Assembly: GCF_020524345.1 (NCBI RefSeq)
Contig: NZ_JAIVLH010000021.1
Span: forward strand, 1-64,000
Reading direction: 5' to 3'
Length of the DNA stretch: 64,000 bases
Source of the DNA: Metabacillus niabensis
GTDB lineage: Bacteria > Bacillota > Bacilli > Bacillales > Bacillaceae
Shown here: positions 24,992-34,022 of the stretch, piece after piece
Numbering within the stretch: the first letter of the stretch is position 1
How the letters are laid out: each line of letters begins with the position of its first letter
Program-made: the position numbers and the translations under genes
The notes under the pieces: generated by a model
What the model was told of the DNA's origin: nothing
Databases searched by the model: none
The model's input: the letters and a program-made list of their open reading frames with translations, nothing else

Positions 24992-26155
24992 ATGACATTA
25001 ATTAAAGTAGGGATTATTGGTATTGGAAATATGGGTAGTTCACACGCAAAGCTTTTAATAGATGGGAAAATTGAAGGGGCAACCCTGAAAGCAATATGTG
25101 ATCCGAACCAAGAGCAGCTCAATGTGATTTCTCGCTATGCATCTGGTAATGTACAAACATATCTTGATGAAGATGCATTTTTTAATGAATCAGGTATAGA
25201 TGCTATTCTTATTTCAACACCGCATTATGATCATCCAAACCTTGCAATCAAGGCATTCTCCAAAGGAATGCACGTGCTTATTGAAAAACCAGCAGGTGTT
25301 TATACAAAAGATGTTGCAGAAATGAACAAAGCAGCAAAAGAGAGCGGAAAAGTCTATAGTATCATGTATAATCAACGGACAAATCCTATTTATCAAAAAT
25401 TACGAAGCCTTATACAGTCCGGTGAACTGGGTGAGATTAAACGTACGAATTGGATTATCACAGATTGGTACCGCTCTCAAAGTTATTATGATTCAAGTGA
25501 ATGGCGGGCAACCTGGCAAGGTGAGGGAGGCGGAGTATTACTAAATCAAGCTCCACATCAGCTGGATTTGTGGCAGTGGACAACAGGGCTTATGCCAAAA
25601 CGAGTGCACGCCTTTTGCCATAATGGAAAATACCATGATATTGAAGTCGAAGATGATATTACGGCATACGTAGAATATGAAAATGGTGCAACAGGTGTAT
25701 TCATTACATCAACAGGTGAAGCTCCTGGCACAAATCGTTTTGAAATTGTCGGTGATCGCGGAAAAATGGTGGTCGAAAATAATAAACTATCCTTTTATCG
25801 TCTTACTCAATCAGAACGTGAATTTAATGCGACATATAAAGGTGGATTTGGAAGTCCTGAATGCTGGACTATTGATGTCCCAATAAAGGGGAATAGCACT
25901 GATCATCAAGGGATTATTCAAAACTGGATTGATTCAATTTTGAAAGGCACTCCGTTATTGGCACCTGGTGAAGACGGAATCAAAGGTCTTGAGATTTCAA
26001 ATGCGATCTATTTATCTTCATGGTTAAACAAGCCTGTAGAATTGCCAATTGATGCTGATCTCTTTTATGAGCAGCTGCAAGAAAAAATAAACCAATCTAC
26101 TTTCCAAAAAAAGAACGTAACAAAAATGACTTTAGATGTGTCGGGAACACATTAA
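24992..26155 (+). CDS. Gfo/Idh/MocA-family oxidoreductase
   Basis: NAD(P)-dependent sugar/cyclitol dehydrogenase, 387 aa. The Rossmann motif is GIIGIGNMGSSHAK (residues 7-20). The conserved EKPAG, with catalytic-region Lys near residue 96, begins the second half. The C-terminal alpha/beta domain has GGGVLLNQAPHQLDLWQW (about 177-194), including the usual His of the active site. It is 20 bases after the isomerase and 16 before a second Gfo/Idh gene. Tight spacing indicates one operon under the AraC regulator. Substrate unknown. Confidence 0.85.
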   Translation: MTLIKVGIIGIGNMGSSHAKLLIDGKIEGATLKAICDPNQEQLNVISRYASGNVQTYLDEDAFFNESGIDAILISTPHYDHPNLAIKAFSKGMHVLIEKPAGVYTKDVAEMNKAAKESGKVYSIMYNQRTNPIYQKLRSLIQSGELGEIKRTNWIITDWYRSQSYYDSSEWRATWQGEGGGVLLNQAPHQLDLWQWTTGLMPKRVHAFCHNGKYHDIEVEDDITAYVEYENGATGVFITSTGEAPGTNRFEIVGDRGKMVVENNKLSFYRLTQSEREFNATYKGGFGSPECWTIDVPIKGNSTDHQGIIQNWIDSILKGTPLLAPGEDGIKGLEISNAIYLSSWLNKPVELPIDADLFYEQLQEKINQSTFQKKNVTKMTLDVSGTH

Positions 26156-26171
26156 GAGAGGAGAATCATAG

Positions 26172-27263
26172 ATGTCAAAAGATGGTATGAACTATGCACC
26201 AAAAGGGAAACCAAACCCTGTCGTGGAAAAAGGAGAATTTCAATTTGCTGCAGCCTGTCTTGATCATGGTCATATTTATGGGATGTGCAATGGATTAGTA
26301 GAAGCAGGTGCCACATTAAAGTGGGTTTATGACTCTGATTCGGAAAAAGTAGCACAGTTTGTTAAGGCATTTCCAGAAGTAATACCAGCTGAGTCGCTAG
26401 AGGAAATTTTATCTGATCCAGATATTAAGCTTGTCGCAGGAGCGGCGATTCCTTCAAAACGCAGTGATCTTGGTATTCAAGTGATGAAAGCCGGGAAAGA
26501 TTATTTCACAGATAAAACACCATTCACTTCAATGAAACAATTGGAAGAAGCAAAAGAAGTAGTCGAGCAAACCGGACAGAAGTATATGGTGTATTACAGT
26601 GAGCGTCTTCATGTTGAAGGAGCAGTTTTCGCCGGAGAATTAATTGAAAGTGGTGCTATCGGTCGTGTTATACAAGTTACAGGATTTGGTCCACACCGAT
26701 TAAATGCAGCAAGCCGGCCAGATTGGTTCTTTAAGAAAGAGCAATATGGCGGAATATTATGTGATATAGGCAGTCACCAGATTGAGCAATTTTTATTTTA
26801 TGCCGGTTGTCAGGATGCAAAGGTTTTGCATAGTAAAATAGCCAACTATCATAATAGTGAATATCCTGAGTTGGATGATTATGGAGATGCAACACTGGTT
26901 GGAGATAATGGAGCTACGAATTATTTCCGTGTAGATTGGTTTACACCTGATGGATTAAGTACATGGGGGGACGGAAGAACTTTTATTATTGGAACTGAAG
27001 GAACAATTGAAATTCGCAAATATGTAGACCTTGCAAGAGAACAAAACGGTAATCATGTTTATCTAGTTAATAAAGATGGAGAGCAACATTTCCATGTATC
27101 AGGTAAAGTTGGATATCCGTTCTTTGGGCAATTAATTCTGGATTGTTTGAACAGAACAGAATCAGCGATGACACAGGCCCATGCCTTTAAAGCTGCTGAA
27201 TTGTGCCTGCGTGCACAAGAGCAGGCCGTTGTTGTATCGGAACATAAAGCACAAGTTAAATAA
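26172..27263 (+). CDS. Gfo/Idh/MocA-like oxidoreductase, divergent
   Basis: 363-aa protein with the two-domain Gfo/Idh layout but atypical motifs. The dinucleotide loop reads CLDHGHIYGMC instead of GxGxxG, and the EKP motif is replaced by DKTPF (about residue 115). The active-site segment GGILCDIGSHQIEQFLFY (about 193-210) is intact. The N-terminus begins with a 25-residue extension, NYAPKGKPNP. It ends the AraC-isomerase-Gfo/Idh operon and is followed by a terminator. It may be a partner of the preceding dehydrogenase with altered cofactor handling; this is inference. Confidence 0.78.
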   Translation: MSKDGMNYAPKGKPNPVVEKGEFQFAAACLDHGHIYGMCNGLVEAGATLKWVYDSDSEKVAQFVKAFPEVIPAESLEEILSDPDIKLVAGAAIPSKRSDLGIQVMKAGKDYFTDKTPFTSMKQLEEAKEVVEQTGQKYMVYYSERLHVEGAVFAGELIESGAIGRVIQVTGFGPHRLNAASRPDWFFKKEQYGGILCDIGSHQIEQFLFYAGCQDAKVLHSKIANYHNSEYPELDDYGDATLVGDNGATNYFRVDWFTPDGLSTWGDGRTFIIGTEGTIEIRKYVDLAREQNGNHVYLVNKDGEQHFHVSGKVGYPFFGQLILDCLNRTESAMTQAHAFKAAELCLRAQEQAVVVSEHKAQVK

Positions 27264-27269
27264 GCGGTA

Positions 27270-27307
27270 GATCCCCTATACAACTAGTACGGGGGATCTT
27301 TTTTTAT
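27270..27307 (+). terminator. rho-independent terminator of the AraC operon
   Basis: GATCCCCTATAC... and ...GGGGGATC form a G/C-rich stem followed by TTTTTTTATTT. Clean terminator just after the second Gfo/Idh stop. Confidence 0.85.
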
Positions 27308-27339
27308 TTGGTCTTGCATAAATGATTATTTTTCGTTAA

Positions 27340-27361
27340 AATCGTTTCATAGCTAACGATT
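27340..27361. promoter_or_regulatory. inverted repeat, probable MarR operator
   Basis: AATCGTT and AACGATT are perfect 7-base arms separated by 8 bases, 23 bases before the MarR coding region. MarR proteins bind dyads of this size; autorepression is inferred from position. Confidence 0.5.
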
Positions 27362-27384
27362 AAAATAAGAAAGCAGGAGTTTAT

Positions 27385-27897
27385 ATTCATATTTATAATA
27401 AAGATGGAGAATTATTACAAGATGAGGTTGATACAATCAGCTCTTTAACAAAGTTACCAATAGATTCTCTTAATTTGGAAGCTATTGCGGTTGTCACAAA
27501 TATCTATAGAGTAGCACAAGGTTTGAAAAATAAAATGGAACAGGAAATACTGTCAGAATATGGTCTTTCATGGACTTCATTTTCAATACTTTATGATCTA
27601 TGGATATGGGAGTCTCTCGAAACGAAAAAACTTGCTGAATCAGCAGGGGTTACAAAAGCAACAATAAGTAACATCACAAACACACTAGAGAGAAAAGAAC
27701 TATGTTATCGAAAAGTTGATGACAAAGACAGAAGAAATACCTTTGTTTTGTTAACGGATAAAGGGAGGAAAGTGATAGAAGAGTTGTATCCACGTTTTCA
27801 TACAGGGGAAGTTGACATTGTTTCCTGTTTAAGTGTGACAGAACAAGTATCAATGGCAAATTTACTAAGAAGAGTTGTTAGGGAAAATAAATTTTAA
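27385..27897 (+). CDS. ywaE: MarR-family regulator, YwaE-like, possible ATT start
   Basis: Winged-helix regulator, about 170 aa. The wHTH spans LAESAGVTKATISNITNTLE and the wing DDKDRRNTFVLLTDKG. The coding frame extends 30 codons upstream of the first conventional start (TTG 27475), reading HIYNKDGELLQDEV before NLEAIAVV. The only ribosome site, AGGAG, is five bases before an ATT at 27385, and none precedes the TTG. I therefore propose the rare ATT start, with TTG 27475 as fallback. It precedes the T-box/tyrosyl-tRNA synthetase gene, the arrangement of ywaE near tyrZ in B. subtilis as I remember it. Ligand unknown. Confidence 0.75.
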   Translation: MHIYNKDGELLQDEVDTISSLTKLPIDSLNLEAIAVVTNIYRVAQGLKNKMEQEILSEYGLSWTSFSILYDLWIWESLETKKLAESAGVTKATISNITNTLERKELCYRKVDDKDRRNTFVLLTDKGRKVIEELYPRFHTGEVDIVSCLSVTEQVSMANLLRRVVRENKF

Positions 27898-27904
27898 TAA
27901 AGTA

Positions 27905-28141
27905 CAAGCGAAGATAGGAAAAGAAGTAGTCGTTATCTCACTGTTTACAGAGAGTCGATGGTAGGTGTGAATCGATACATAGATAACACGAATTACATTC
28001 CTTGAGCTTTCTTTGTTGGTGCAAATTGCAGCAAAGAACGGTTGAACCGTTAACGATTAAGCGGAAGAATATGATTCTTCAACAAGGGTGGTACCGCGTG
28101 AAAAAGTCAAACCACGTCCCTTTTTTGGGATGTGGTTTTTT
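27905..28141 (+). promoter_or_regulatory. tyrosine T-box riboswitch with terminator
   Basis: The leader has a stem I start AGAGAGTCGATGG (27949-27961) and a specifier loop with TAC (27994-27996), a tyrosine codon. The T-box proper is AAGGGTGGTACCGCG (28084-28098), which pairs with the uncharged tRNA acceptor end. The terminator is AACCACGTCCC/GGGATGTGGT followed by TTTTTT (28109-28141). Uncharged tRNA-Tyr binding is known to switch the structure to the antiterminator and allow synthetase expression. Confidence 0.93.
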
Positions 28142-28167
28142 AGTATTCAAAAATAGGAGGAGTCATA

Positions 28168-29412
28168 ATGAGTGAATTGAAGTTAACGAAAGAACAATCA
28201 TTAGAAGTGAAAAGGCAATTTGAAATATACAGTCAGGGTGTACAGGAAATTATCCCCACTGAAGAATTAGAAGCCAAAATAGCTATGTCAATTGTTGAAA
28301 ATCGACCCTTAAAAATTAAATTAGGCTTAGATCCATCAGCCCCTGATGTTCACCTTGGTCATACGGTGGTTTTAAATAAAATGAGACAATTCCAAGAAAA
28401 TGGACATATTATTCAGCTCATTATCGGTGATTTTACAGGGAAAATTGGTGACCCAACAGGTAAATCTATTGCTAGAAAGCAGTTAACAGACGAAGAAGTA
28501 AAGCATAATGCCAAAACATATTTTGAGCAATTTGCAAAGGTTATCGATATGGGAAAGGTGGAATTGCACTACAATTCCAAGTGGTTGTCTAATTTGAATT
28601 TCGAAGATGTTATTCAATTAGCTGGAAAGATAACGGTAGCAAGACTTTTGGAAAGAGATGATTTTGAAGAGCGAATGGCTTTTAACAAGCCGATATCACT
28701 GCACGAGTTCTTTTACCCTTTAATGCAAGGATATGATTCGGTCGTTTTAGAAAATGACATCGAATTAGGTGGAACAGATCAGCATTTTAATATTTTAATG
28801 GGAAGACATTTCCAAGAAAAGTTTGGGAAAGAAAAGCAAGTGGCCATGCTTATGCCTTTGTTAGAGGGGCTTGATGGTGTTGAGAAAATGTCCAAATCTA
28901 AGAAAAATTACATCGGGATTGATGAAAGTCCACAAGAAATGTATGGAAAAGCTATGTCAATTCCAGATGAACTAATGATGAAATACTTTGAGCTAGTAAC
29001 CGATTTTACACCGAATCAAATTTTAACAATGAAAGCAGAGCTGCAAGATGGCATTCTCCATCCAAGAGACGCAAAAATGCTGCTTGCTAAAACCATTGTC
29101 CGAATGTACCACGGAAATGACGCGGCAGAAAATGCAGAAACCCAATTTGTGTCTGTATTTCAAAAAGGAGCAATGCCAGAAGATATACCGGTTGTCATTT
29201 GGGAAGGTAATCAGGAAGTATCAATCATAGATTTACTTGTTGAATTAAAGCTGTTGAATTCTAAAAGTGAAGCACGAAGAATGATCAATAATAGGGGCGT
29301 TAAGCTGGATGGGAATAAAGTGGAGGATTCAACATTATCTGTAACGGTTAAAGACGGATTAATCGTTCAAGTCGGTAAACGTAAATTTATTAAGCTAAAG
29401 TTTTTGATGTAA
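28168..29412 (+). CDS. tyrZ: tyrosyl-tRNA synthetase, TyrZ-type
   Basis: Class I synthetase charging tRNA-Tyr, 414 aa, a full-length homodimer-forming enzyme. The HIGH-type signature is HLGH (residues 62-65) and KMSKS is at 240-244. The tyrosine pocket segment is [16 protein letters not shown]-terminal S4 RNA-binding domain (about 345-408) contains [26 protein letters not shown] precedes the ATG. Length and N-terminus are closer to B. subtilis TyrZ (about 413 aa) than TyrS; if this is the only copy, tyrS would be the conventional name. Expression is controlled by the tyrosine T-box immediately upstream. Confidence 0.93.
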   Translation: MSELKLTKEQSLEVKRQFEIYSQGVQEIIPTEELEAKIAMSIVENRPLKIKLGLDPSAPDVHLGHTVVLNKMRQFQENGHIIQLIIGDFTGKIGDPTGKSIARKQLTDEEVKHNAKTYFEQFAKVIDMGKVELHYNSKWLSNLNFEDVIQLAGKITVARLLERDDFEERMAFNKPISLHEFFYPLMQGYDSVVLENDIELGGTDQHFNILMGRHFQEKFGKEKQVAMLMPLLEGLDGVEKMSKSKKNYIGIDESPQEMYGKAMSIPDELMMKYFELVTDFTPNQILTMKAELQDGILHPRDAKMLLAKTIVRMYHGNDAAENAETQFVSVFQKGAMPEDIPVVIWEGNQEVSIIDLLVELKLLNSKSEARRMINNRGVKLDGNKVEDSTLSVTVKDGLIVQVGKRKFIKLKFLM

Positions 29413-29528
29413 TGGACTTTCCAGAGTTCAGTGCTAAGTTAGAAATGGCTTTATTAAGATTAAAATAAATGAACCGTCAGAGGATTGAAAGTGTTAAGAA
29501 AGATATTAGGTATATAAGAGCAGTTGTC

Positions 29529-29562
29529 GGTGTCATCACATGTGTAGTGGTGGCACCTTTTT
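29529..29562 (+). terminator. terminator downstream of tyrZ
   Basis: GGTGTCATCAC pairs with GTGGTGGCACC (two wobble pairs) around a 7-base loop, followed by TTTTT. The rest of the 29.4-29.9 kb gap is AT-rich and holds only weak short frames without ribosome sites. Confidence 0.7.
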
Positions 29563-29894
29563 GTATTATGGATTTGAAGAGGTCAACTCGAACTATTAGA
29601 TAATTAGGAAATAAACATATTGAGAAATTGTGCAATAAGTGAGTTATTGTGGCTGCCTGAGGAATAGAATCATTTAGATTTCAAGTCTGAATATTTCCCA
29701 AAACTCTTCAAGGAAAAGTTTATTTTTATACCAAAATTGCATGTCCCTGACAAAGTATTCATCGTAAAATTTCGTCAAAAAGTTATGTAAATCTACGTAA
29801 TTTTCACTTAAGAGAAAATGCATACAAACCCTTATATCATGCAAGTATTTTGAAAGAATTGAATGGTGAAAACGCAGATAATTGTCGAAATATG

Positions 29895-29916
29895 TTAATG
29901 AAAGCCCTTTCATTAA
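29895..29916. promoter_or_regulatory. perfect dyad operator of the second sugar importer
   Basis: The 22-base site has arms TTAATGAAAG and CTTTCATTAA around a central CC, perfectly symmetrical. Its core ATGAAAG-CC-CTTTCAT differs from the glycan-locus operators at the inner base pair and matches the 16748 site. It ends three bases before the -35 box, so it could serve an activator or an upstream-acting LacI-family regulator. Confidence 0.65.
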
Positions 29917-29919
29917 TTA

Positions 29920-29948
29920 TTTACAACGTCAATTTACCAGAATATAAT
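29920..29948 (+). promoter_or_regulatory. sigma-A promoter of the second sugar importer
   Basis: TTTACA at 29920 and TATAAT at 29943 with a 17-base spacer, directly downstream of the perfect dyad. Confidence 0.75.
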
Positions 29949-30001
29949 GATACCAACCAGTAAGTTTATTGGTTAAACAAATGAGGATAGGGGGATGTTA
30001 C

Positions 30002-31294
30002 ATGTTTAAAAAGCAGGGGATGAAAAAGTTCGTTTTGGTATTTTTAAGTTTACTTATTTTACTAGGTGTTACAGCATGTAGTAGTAACGGCGCTTCCAAC
30101 GAAGAGCAGGGTGGAAGCGGTGGTAAAACAAAACTGACAATTTGGTTATGGCCAAACATGGGGATTGAAAATCAGATTAAGCAATACGCAGAAGAAAATA
30201 ATATTGAGGTTGAAATACAAACAGCTGAGTTTGCGGATGTACATAGTAACTTAACAACTGCATTAGCAGCTGGAAGTGGTGCACCAGATATTTCTGCTAT
30301 TGAGGTAAAAGGTATCGATAAAATGAAAGCTACTCCAGAGCACTTCCATAATCTTCTGGATTTAGGTGCAGATGAAGTAAAAGATGATTACCTGGATTGG
30401 AAATGGCAGCAGGCTTTAACACCTGATGGAAGTTCTTTATTAGGGTTACCAACTGATATTGGTCCACAAGCAATGGCTTATCGTATTGATCTTTTTGAAG
30501 AGGCTGGCTTACCAACAGATCGTGAAGAAGTAGCAAATCTTGTGAAAACATGGGATGACTTTATTAAGATAGGTGAGCAATTAAAAGCTAAAACAGGTAA
30601 GGCGTTCATTGATTCTCCAAATGGTGCTTACACTGTAATGGAAGGTCAAGGAGACGAGAAATACTATGATAAAGATGGAAATGTTATTGTTCAAGATAAC
30701 CCACATATTAAAAAGGCATATGACTTTGCTTCACTAATTATTGATAAAGAATTAGCTACTAAATTTGATCAGTTTTCTACTGAATGGGGTACTGGGATGA
30801 ACAACGGAGATTACGCAACCATTCTTGCTCCTGCATGGATGATGACATCGATGAAAGCAACAGCTCCAGAGGCTTCTGGAAAATGGGATATGACATTACT
30901 TCCTGAAGGTTCGGGTAACTGGGGTGGTTCTTTCTTAACGATTCCGAAGCAATCAAAAAATGCAGAAGAAGCTTACAAATTAATTAAATGGTTACTATCA
31001 CCAGAACAGCAGTTAGTGACATTTAAAGAAGCTGGGAACTTCCCTTCTACACCAGGAATCTATGATTCTGAAGAAATTCAAAATTTTACTAGTGAATACT
31101 TCAACAACGCACCAGTAGGTAAAATTTACGCAGAGGCTGCACAACAAGTTAAACCAATTGTTGAGGGGCCTGAGTCGATTCAAATTGAGACCATTATTGG
31201 TGATGCTATCACTCGTGTGAAGGATGGACAGGATAAACCTGATACTAGTTGGGATAAAGCAATGGAACAGCTTGAGCGTGAGTTAGCACGATAA
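30002..31294 (+). CDS. sugar ABC importer binding lipoprotein
   Basis: Extracellular solute-binding protein of MalE/CUT1 size, 430 aa. It has a lipoprotein signal with lipobox VTAC (Cys26) and an SSNG linker. The mature part begins KLTIWLWPNMG and has the two-lobed family pattern, including LAAGSGAPDIS and LPEGSGNWGGSF. AGGGGG precedes the ATG at 30002; an in-frame start at 29969 is unnecessary. Two permease genes follow and no ATPase gene is present. Ligand unknown. A hairpin follows, typical after highly expressed receptor genes. Confidence 0.88.
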   Translation: MFKKQGMKKFVLVFLSLLILLGVTACSSNGASNEEQGGSGGKTKLTIWLWPNMGIENQIKQYAEENNIEVEIQTAEFADVHSNLTTALAAGSGAPDISAIEVKGIDKMKATPEHFHNLLDLGADEVKDDYLDWKWQQALTPDGSSLLGLPTDIGPQAMAYRIDLFEEAGLPTDREEVANLVKTWDDFIKIGEQLKAKTGKAFIDSPNGAYTVMEGQGDEKYYDKDGNVIVQDNPHIKKAYDFASLIIDKELATKFDQFSTEWGTGMNNGDYATILAPAWMMTSMKATAPEASGKWDMTLLPEGSGNWGGSFLTIPKQSKNAEEAYKLIKWLLSPEQQLVTFKEAGNFPSTPGIYDSEEIQNFTSEYFNNAPVGKIYAEAAQQVKPIVEGPESIQIETIIGDAITRVKDGQDKPDTSWDKAMEQLERELAR

Positions 31295-31338
31295 TCTAAT
31301 TTTTGTAAGCGTTTTAGTAATTGGCTAACCTAAATTGG

Positions 31339-31361
31339 GAGACTGATAAACAATCAGTCTC
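31339..31361 (+). terminator. hairpin between binding protein and permease
   Basis: GAGACTGAT and ATCAGTCTC form a 9-bp stem with a 5-base loop. It lacks a T-run, so it is more likely an mRNA processing or stability element that raises receptor over permease levels. Confidence 0.45.
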
Positions 31362-31395
31362 TCACCTTTACTATGTTCATAAAGGGGGAAACTGC

Positions 31396-32346
31396 GTGGA
31401 CTCAAATTTAGAAGTAAACAAAAAAGGAGCAATAACTGCATTACCAAAAACGAGGAAAACACTGAAACAATCAACTAAAGATCATATCTCTGGCTATTTA
31501 TATATTTCTCCATTTTTTATCATCTTTGGTATCTTTGGCTTATTTCCAATAATCTTTACAGCTTATATCTCGTTTCACAAGTGGAACATATTAGGTGCGA
31601 AGGAGTTTATTGGATTTAAAAATTATCAACTCCTTTTTACAGATCCTCTTTTTTGGAAGGCGTTAGGAAACACGTTCAGTATATGGGTTATCTCAACTTT
31701 ACCTCAATTGTTTATAGCATTAATTCTTGCATTTGTTTTAAACTCTGCGTTCCTTAAAGGAAAAGAATTCTTTCGATTGGCTGTTTTCTTACCAAATATA
31801 ACCTCTGTTGTGGCTGTTGCTATCATATTTGGAGCTATTTTTGGTGAAACATATGGTGTGTTAAATTACATGCTCTCTTTTCTCGGGATTGAGCCAATCA
31901 ATTGGACTGGTTCATACTTTGGTACACATGTCGCCATTGCGACAATGGTCATGTGGAGATGGACGGGGTATAACACCATTATCTATCTATCAGCTCTTCA
32001 AAGTATTCCTAAAGATTTATACGAGGCAGCAACAATTGATGGAGCAAATAAAATGCAACAGTTCTTCTATATAACCATTCCGATGATCCGTCCGATGGTG
32101 ATTTTTACGGTTATTTTATCAACAATTGGAGGTATGCAAATCTTTGCAGAACCATTAATGTTTGCAGGAGCAGGTGGAGGAGCATTAGACCAAGGATTAA
32201 CCATGACCCTTTATTTATATGAAGAAGCATTTGTACGTAGTTCATTTGGTTACTCATCAGCAATTGCATGGGTTCTGTTCTTAATTATTGTCCTGTTCTC
32301 TATAGTAAATCTATTTGTTACAAACCGTATTAAATCTGCAGATTAA
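31396..32346 (+). CDS. sugar ABC importer permease, MalF/UgpA-like
   Basis: Membrane subunit, 316 aa, six predicted helices after a basic N-terminal tail of about 35 residues. The EAA loop is EAATIDGANKMQQFFYITIP (around residue 214). GTG 31396 is preceded by AAAGGGGG; an earlier in-frame start at 31321 overlaps the hairpin and is rejected. It pairs with the following permease, whose start is 14 bases after this stop. Confidence 0.87.
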   Translation: MDSNLEVNKKGAITALPKTRKTLKQSTKDHISGYLYISPFFIIFGIFGLFPIIFTAYISFHKWNILGAKEFIGFKNYQLLFTDPLFWKALGNTFSIWVISTLPQLFIALILAFVLNSAFLKGKEFFRLAVFLPNITSVVAVAIIFGAIFGETYGVLNYMLSFLGIEPINWTGSYFGTHVAIATMVMWRWTGYNTIIYLSALQSIPKDLYEAATIDGANKMQQFFYITIPMIRPMVIFTVILSTIGGMQIFAEPLMFAGAGGGALDQGLTMTLYLYEEAFVRSSFGYSSAIAWVLFLIIVLFSIVNLFVTNRIKSAD

Positions 32347-32359
32347 GGATGTGAATCGA

Positions 32360-33199
32360 ATGAATGAAGTAGGAGTTAAATGGTATAGTCCTGGTAAAAT
32401 CTTAACTTATCTTATGTTAATCGCCATATCATTTTTATCAATCTTTCCTTTTTATTGGATGTTTGTCATAGGATCAAATCATACGTCGGCAATTAATAAA
32501 TTCCCGCCCGCATTTTTACCAGGTGCTAATTTCTTTCAGAACGCTCAGAATGTGTTTATAAATATTGATTTCTTTAAGGCTATCATGAACTCTGTTATCA
32601 CATCTACTGTTATTACAGTGGCAGTTTTATTCTTCTGTTCATTAGCAGGATTTGCATTTGCAAAGTTGGAGTTTAAAGGGAAAAATTGGCTATTTGTATT
32701 TATCATTGCCACGATGATGGTTCCTGCACAATTAGGAATTATTCCTTCCTATATGATTATGGCAAAGTTAGGCTGGATTGATAGTCTAAATGCTGTAATT
32801 GTTCCTGCAGTGGTTAATGCGTTTGGTGTATTTTGGATGAGGCAGTATATAGGGGCGACGATTCCAAATGAGCTTTTAGATGCTGGTAGAATTGATGGTT
32901 GTTCAAATTTCAAGCTATATTACGCTGTTGTCCTTCCATCTGTTCGACCAGCAATTGCTACATTAGGTTTAATCACATTTATGAATGTGTGGAACGATTT
33001 TTTATGGCCGTTAGTTGTATTAAAAGATCGAAGTGTTCATACGATTCAAATTGCCTTACGAACATTAAACGGTGCTTATTATCAAGACTATGCGATGATT
33101 TTAGCCGGAACATTTATGGCGACGCTTCCAATTTTGATCGTGTTCTTAATGTTTAGTAAGCAATTTATCGCCGGTTTAACCGAGGGATCAGTCAAATAA
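32360..33199 (+). CDS. sugar ABC importer permease, MalG/UgpE-like
   Basis: Second membrane subunit, 279 aa. The EAA-type loop reads LLDAGRIDGCSNFKLYYAVV (around residue 173), and the C-terminus QFIAGLTEGSVK is the usual MalG-type ending. ATG 32360 has AAGGATG upstream; a TTG further upstream would overlap the previous gene by over 30 bases. This closes the importer operon before a strong terminator. An MsmX-like ATPase from elsewhere must energise it. Confidence 0.87.
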   Translation: MNEVGVKWYSPGKILTYLMLIAISFLSIFPFYWMFVIGSNHTSAINKFPPAFLPGANFFQNAQNVFINIDFFKAIMNSVITSTVITVAVLFFCSLAGFAFAKLEFKGKNWLFVFIIATMMVPAQLGIIPSYMIMAKLGWIDSLNAVIVPAVVNAFGVFWMRQYIGATIPNELLDAGRIDGCSNFKLYYAVVLPSVRPAIATLGLITFMNVWNDFLWPLVVLKDRSVHTIQIALRTLNGAYYQDYAMILAGTFMATLPILIVFLMFSKQFIAGLTEGSVK

Positions 33200-33200
33200 T

Positions 33201-33239
33201 AGGAAAAGAGTCTTCAGCTCTTTTCCTCTTTCTTTTTTC
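33201..33239 (+). terminator. rho-independent terminator
   Basis: AGGAAAAGAG pairs with CTCTTTTCCT around a 7-base loop, followed by CTTTCTTTTTTC. It ends the importer operon. Confidence 0.85.
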
Positions 33240-33335
33240 TATTTAATAAGGGGGTAGTACTAGTTTGCTTTATGTTGTTGTGAAAAAAGTAATAGAATAA
33301 TACGCTAACATTTTAAATGGTAAACAATCAGGGAG

Positions 33336-34022
33336 GTGGAAGCTATCGAAGCAGTTATACATATGAAAGAAGTGGAAAAATTCTATGGAAGTGGAAATCG
33401 GCAAGTACAAGTGTTAAAAGGGATTAATTTATCAATCAACGAAAAACAAGTGATTGCCTTAAAAGGAAGATCCGGGTCTGGTAAAACAACAATTCTAAAT
33501 TTAATTGGTGCCCTTGATCGACCTACAAACGGTGAAATCTACTTTCAGGGTCAGCCATTAAGTCACTTAAGTGAAAAGCAGCAATCAGAATACAGAAGAA
33601 CAAAGCTTGGATTTATTTTTCAATCACATGGGCTTGTTCCACTCATGACAGTTGAAGAAAATATAGAATTTGGGCTTAGAGTGGCAGAGGTTTCTAGAGA
33701 AGAATGGAGTACCAGAGTGAAAAGTGCCATTGAGTTAGTAGGGTTAACAAATCGAGCAAAGCACCGACCTTTCGAGCTTTCAGGAGGAGAACAGCAACGT
33801 GTTGCTATTGCTCGGGCCATTTCCATTGAATCCCCCCTCATTCTTGCTGATGAACCAACAGCAGAATTAAATAGCTCAATGGCTTTTCATATTATTCAAG
33901 TATTTAAAAGATTAGTAAAAACAAAAAACATGACGATGATTTTGACAACACATGACCCAGCTGTGATGGAAATGCTTGACAAAGTTTATACATTGGAGGA
34001 TGGAAGAATTGAAACCATTTAA
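33336..34022 (+). CDS. ABC exporter ATPase, MacB/LolD-type
   Basis: Nucleotide-binding subunit, about 228 aa, of a FtsX/MacB-type transporter. Walker A is GRSGSGKTT (about residue 45), signature LSGGEQQR (about 148), Walker B LILADEP (about 168), and the His-loop lies in ILTTHDP. The start is unclear. GTG 33336 overlaps GGGAGG, ATG 33363 has no ribosome site, and the best-spaced codon is an ATC at 33345. It overlaps the adaptor gene by 14 bases. Together with the adaptor, large permease and a second ATPase it forms a four-gene exporter operon. Confidence 0.85.
   Translation: MEAIEAVIHMKEVEKFYGSGNRQVQVLKGINLSINEKQVIALKGRSGSGKTTILNLIGALDRPTNGEIYFQGQPLSHLSEKQQSEYRRTKLGFIFQSHGLVPLMTVEENIEFGLRVAEVSREEWSTRVKSAIELVGLTNRAKHRPFELSGGEQQRVAIARAISIESPLILADEPTAELNSSMAFHIIQVFKRLVKTKNMTMILTTHDPAVMEMLDKVYTLEDGRIETI

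Noticed and set aside
29412-29603. Two short frames (18 and 44 codons) chained by TAATG and TAAATG after tyrZ
   Set aside because: No ribosome sites are present, and the second frame runs through the tyrZ terminator hairpin. Possibly a decayed gene, but not supportable.
29674-29913. 79-aa open frame on the minus strand
   Set aside because: It is dominated by Phe/Tyr/Leu as expected of AT-rich non-coding DNA. It has no ribosome site, and its start lies inside the dyad operator of the importer promoter.
31303-31317. cre-like sequence between the binding protein and permease genes
   Set aside because: Two mismatches to consensus and an intra-operon position; too weak to annotate.
31321-31395. 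Longer start for the MalF-like permease
   Set aside because: The extension crosses a stem-loop and has no ribosome site, while AAAGGGGG precedes the GTG at 31396.
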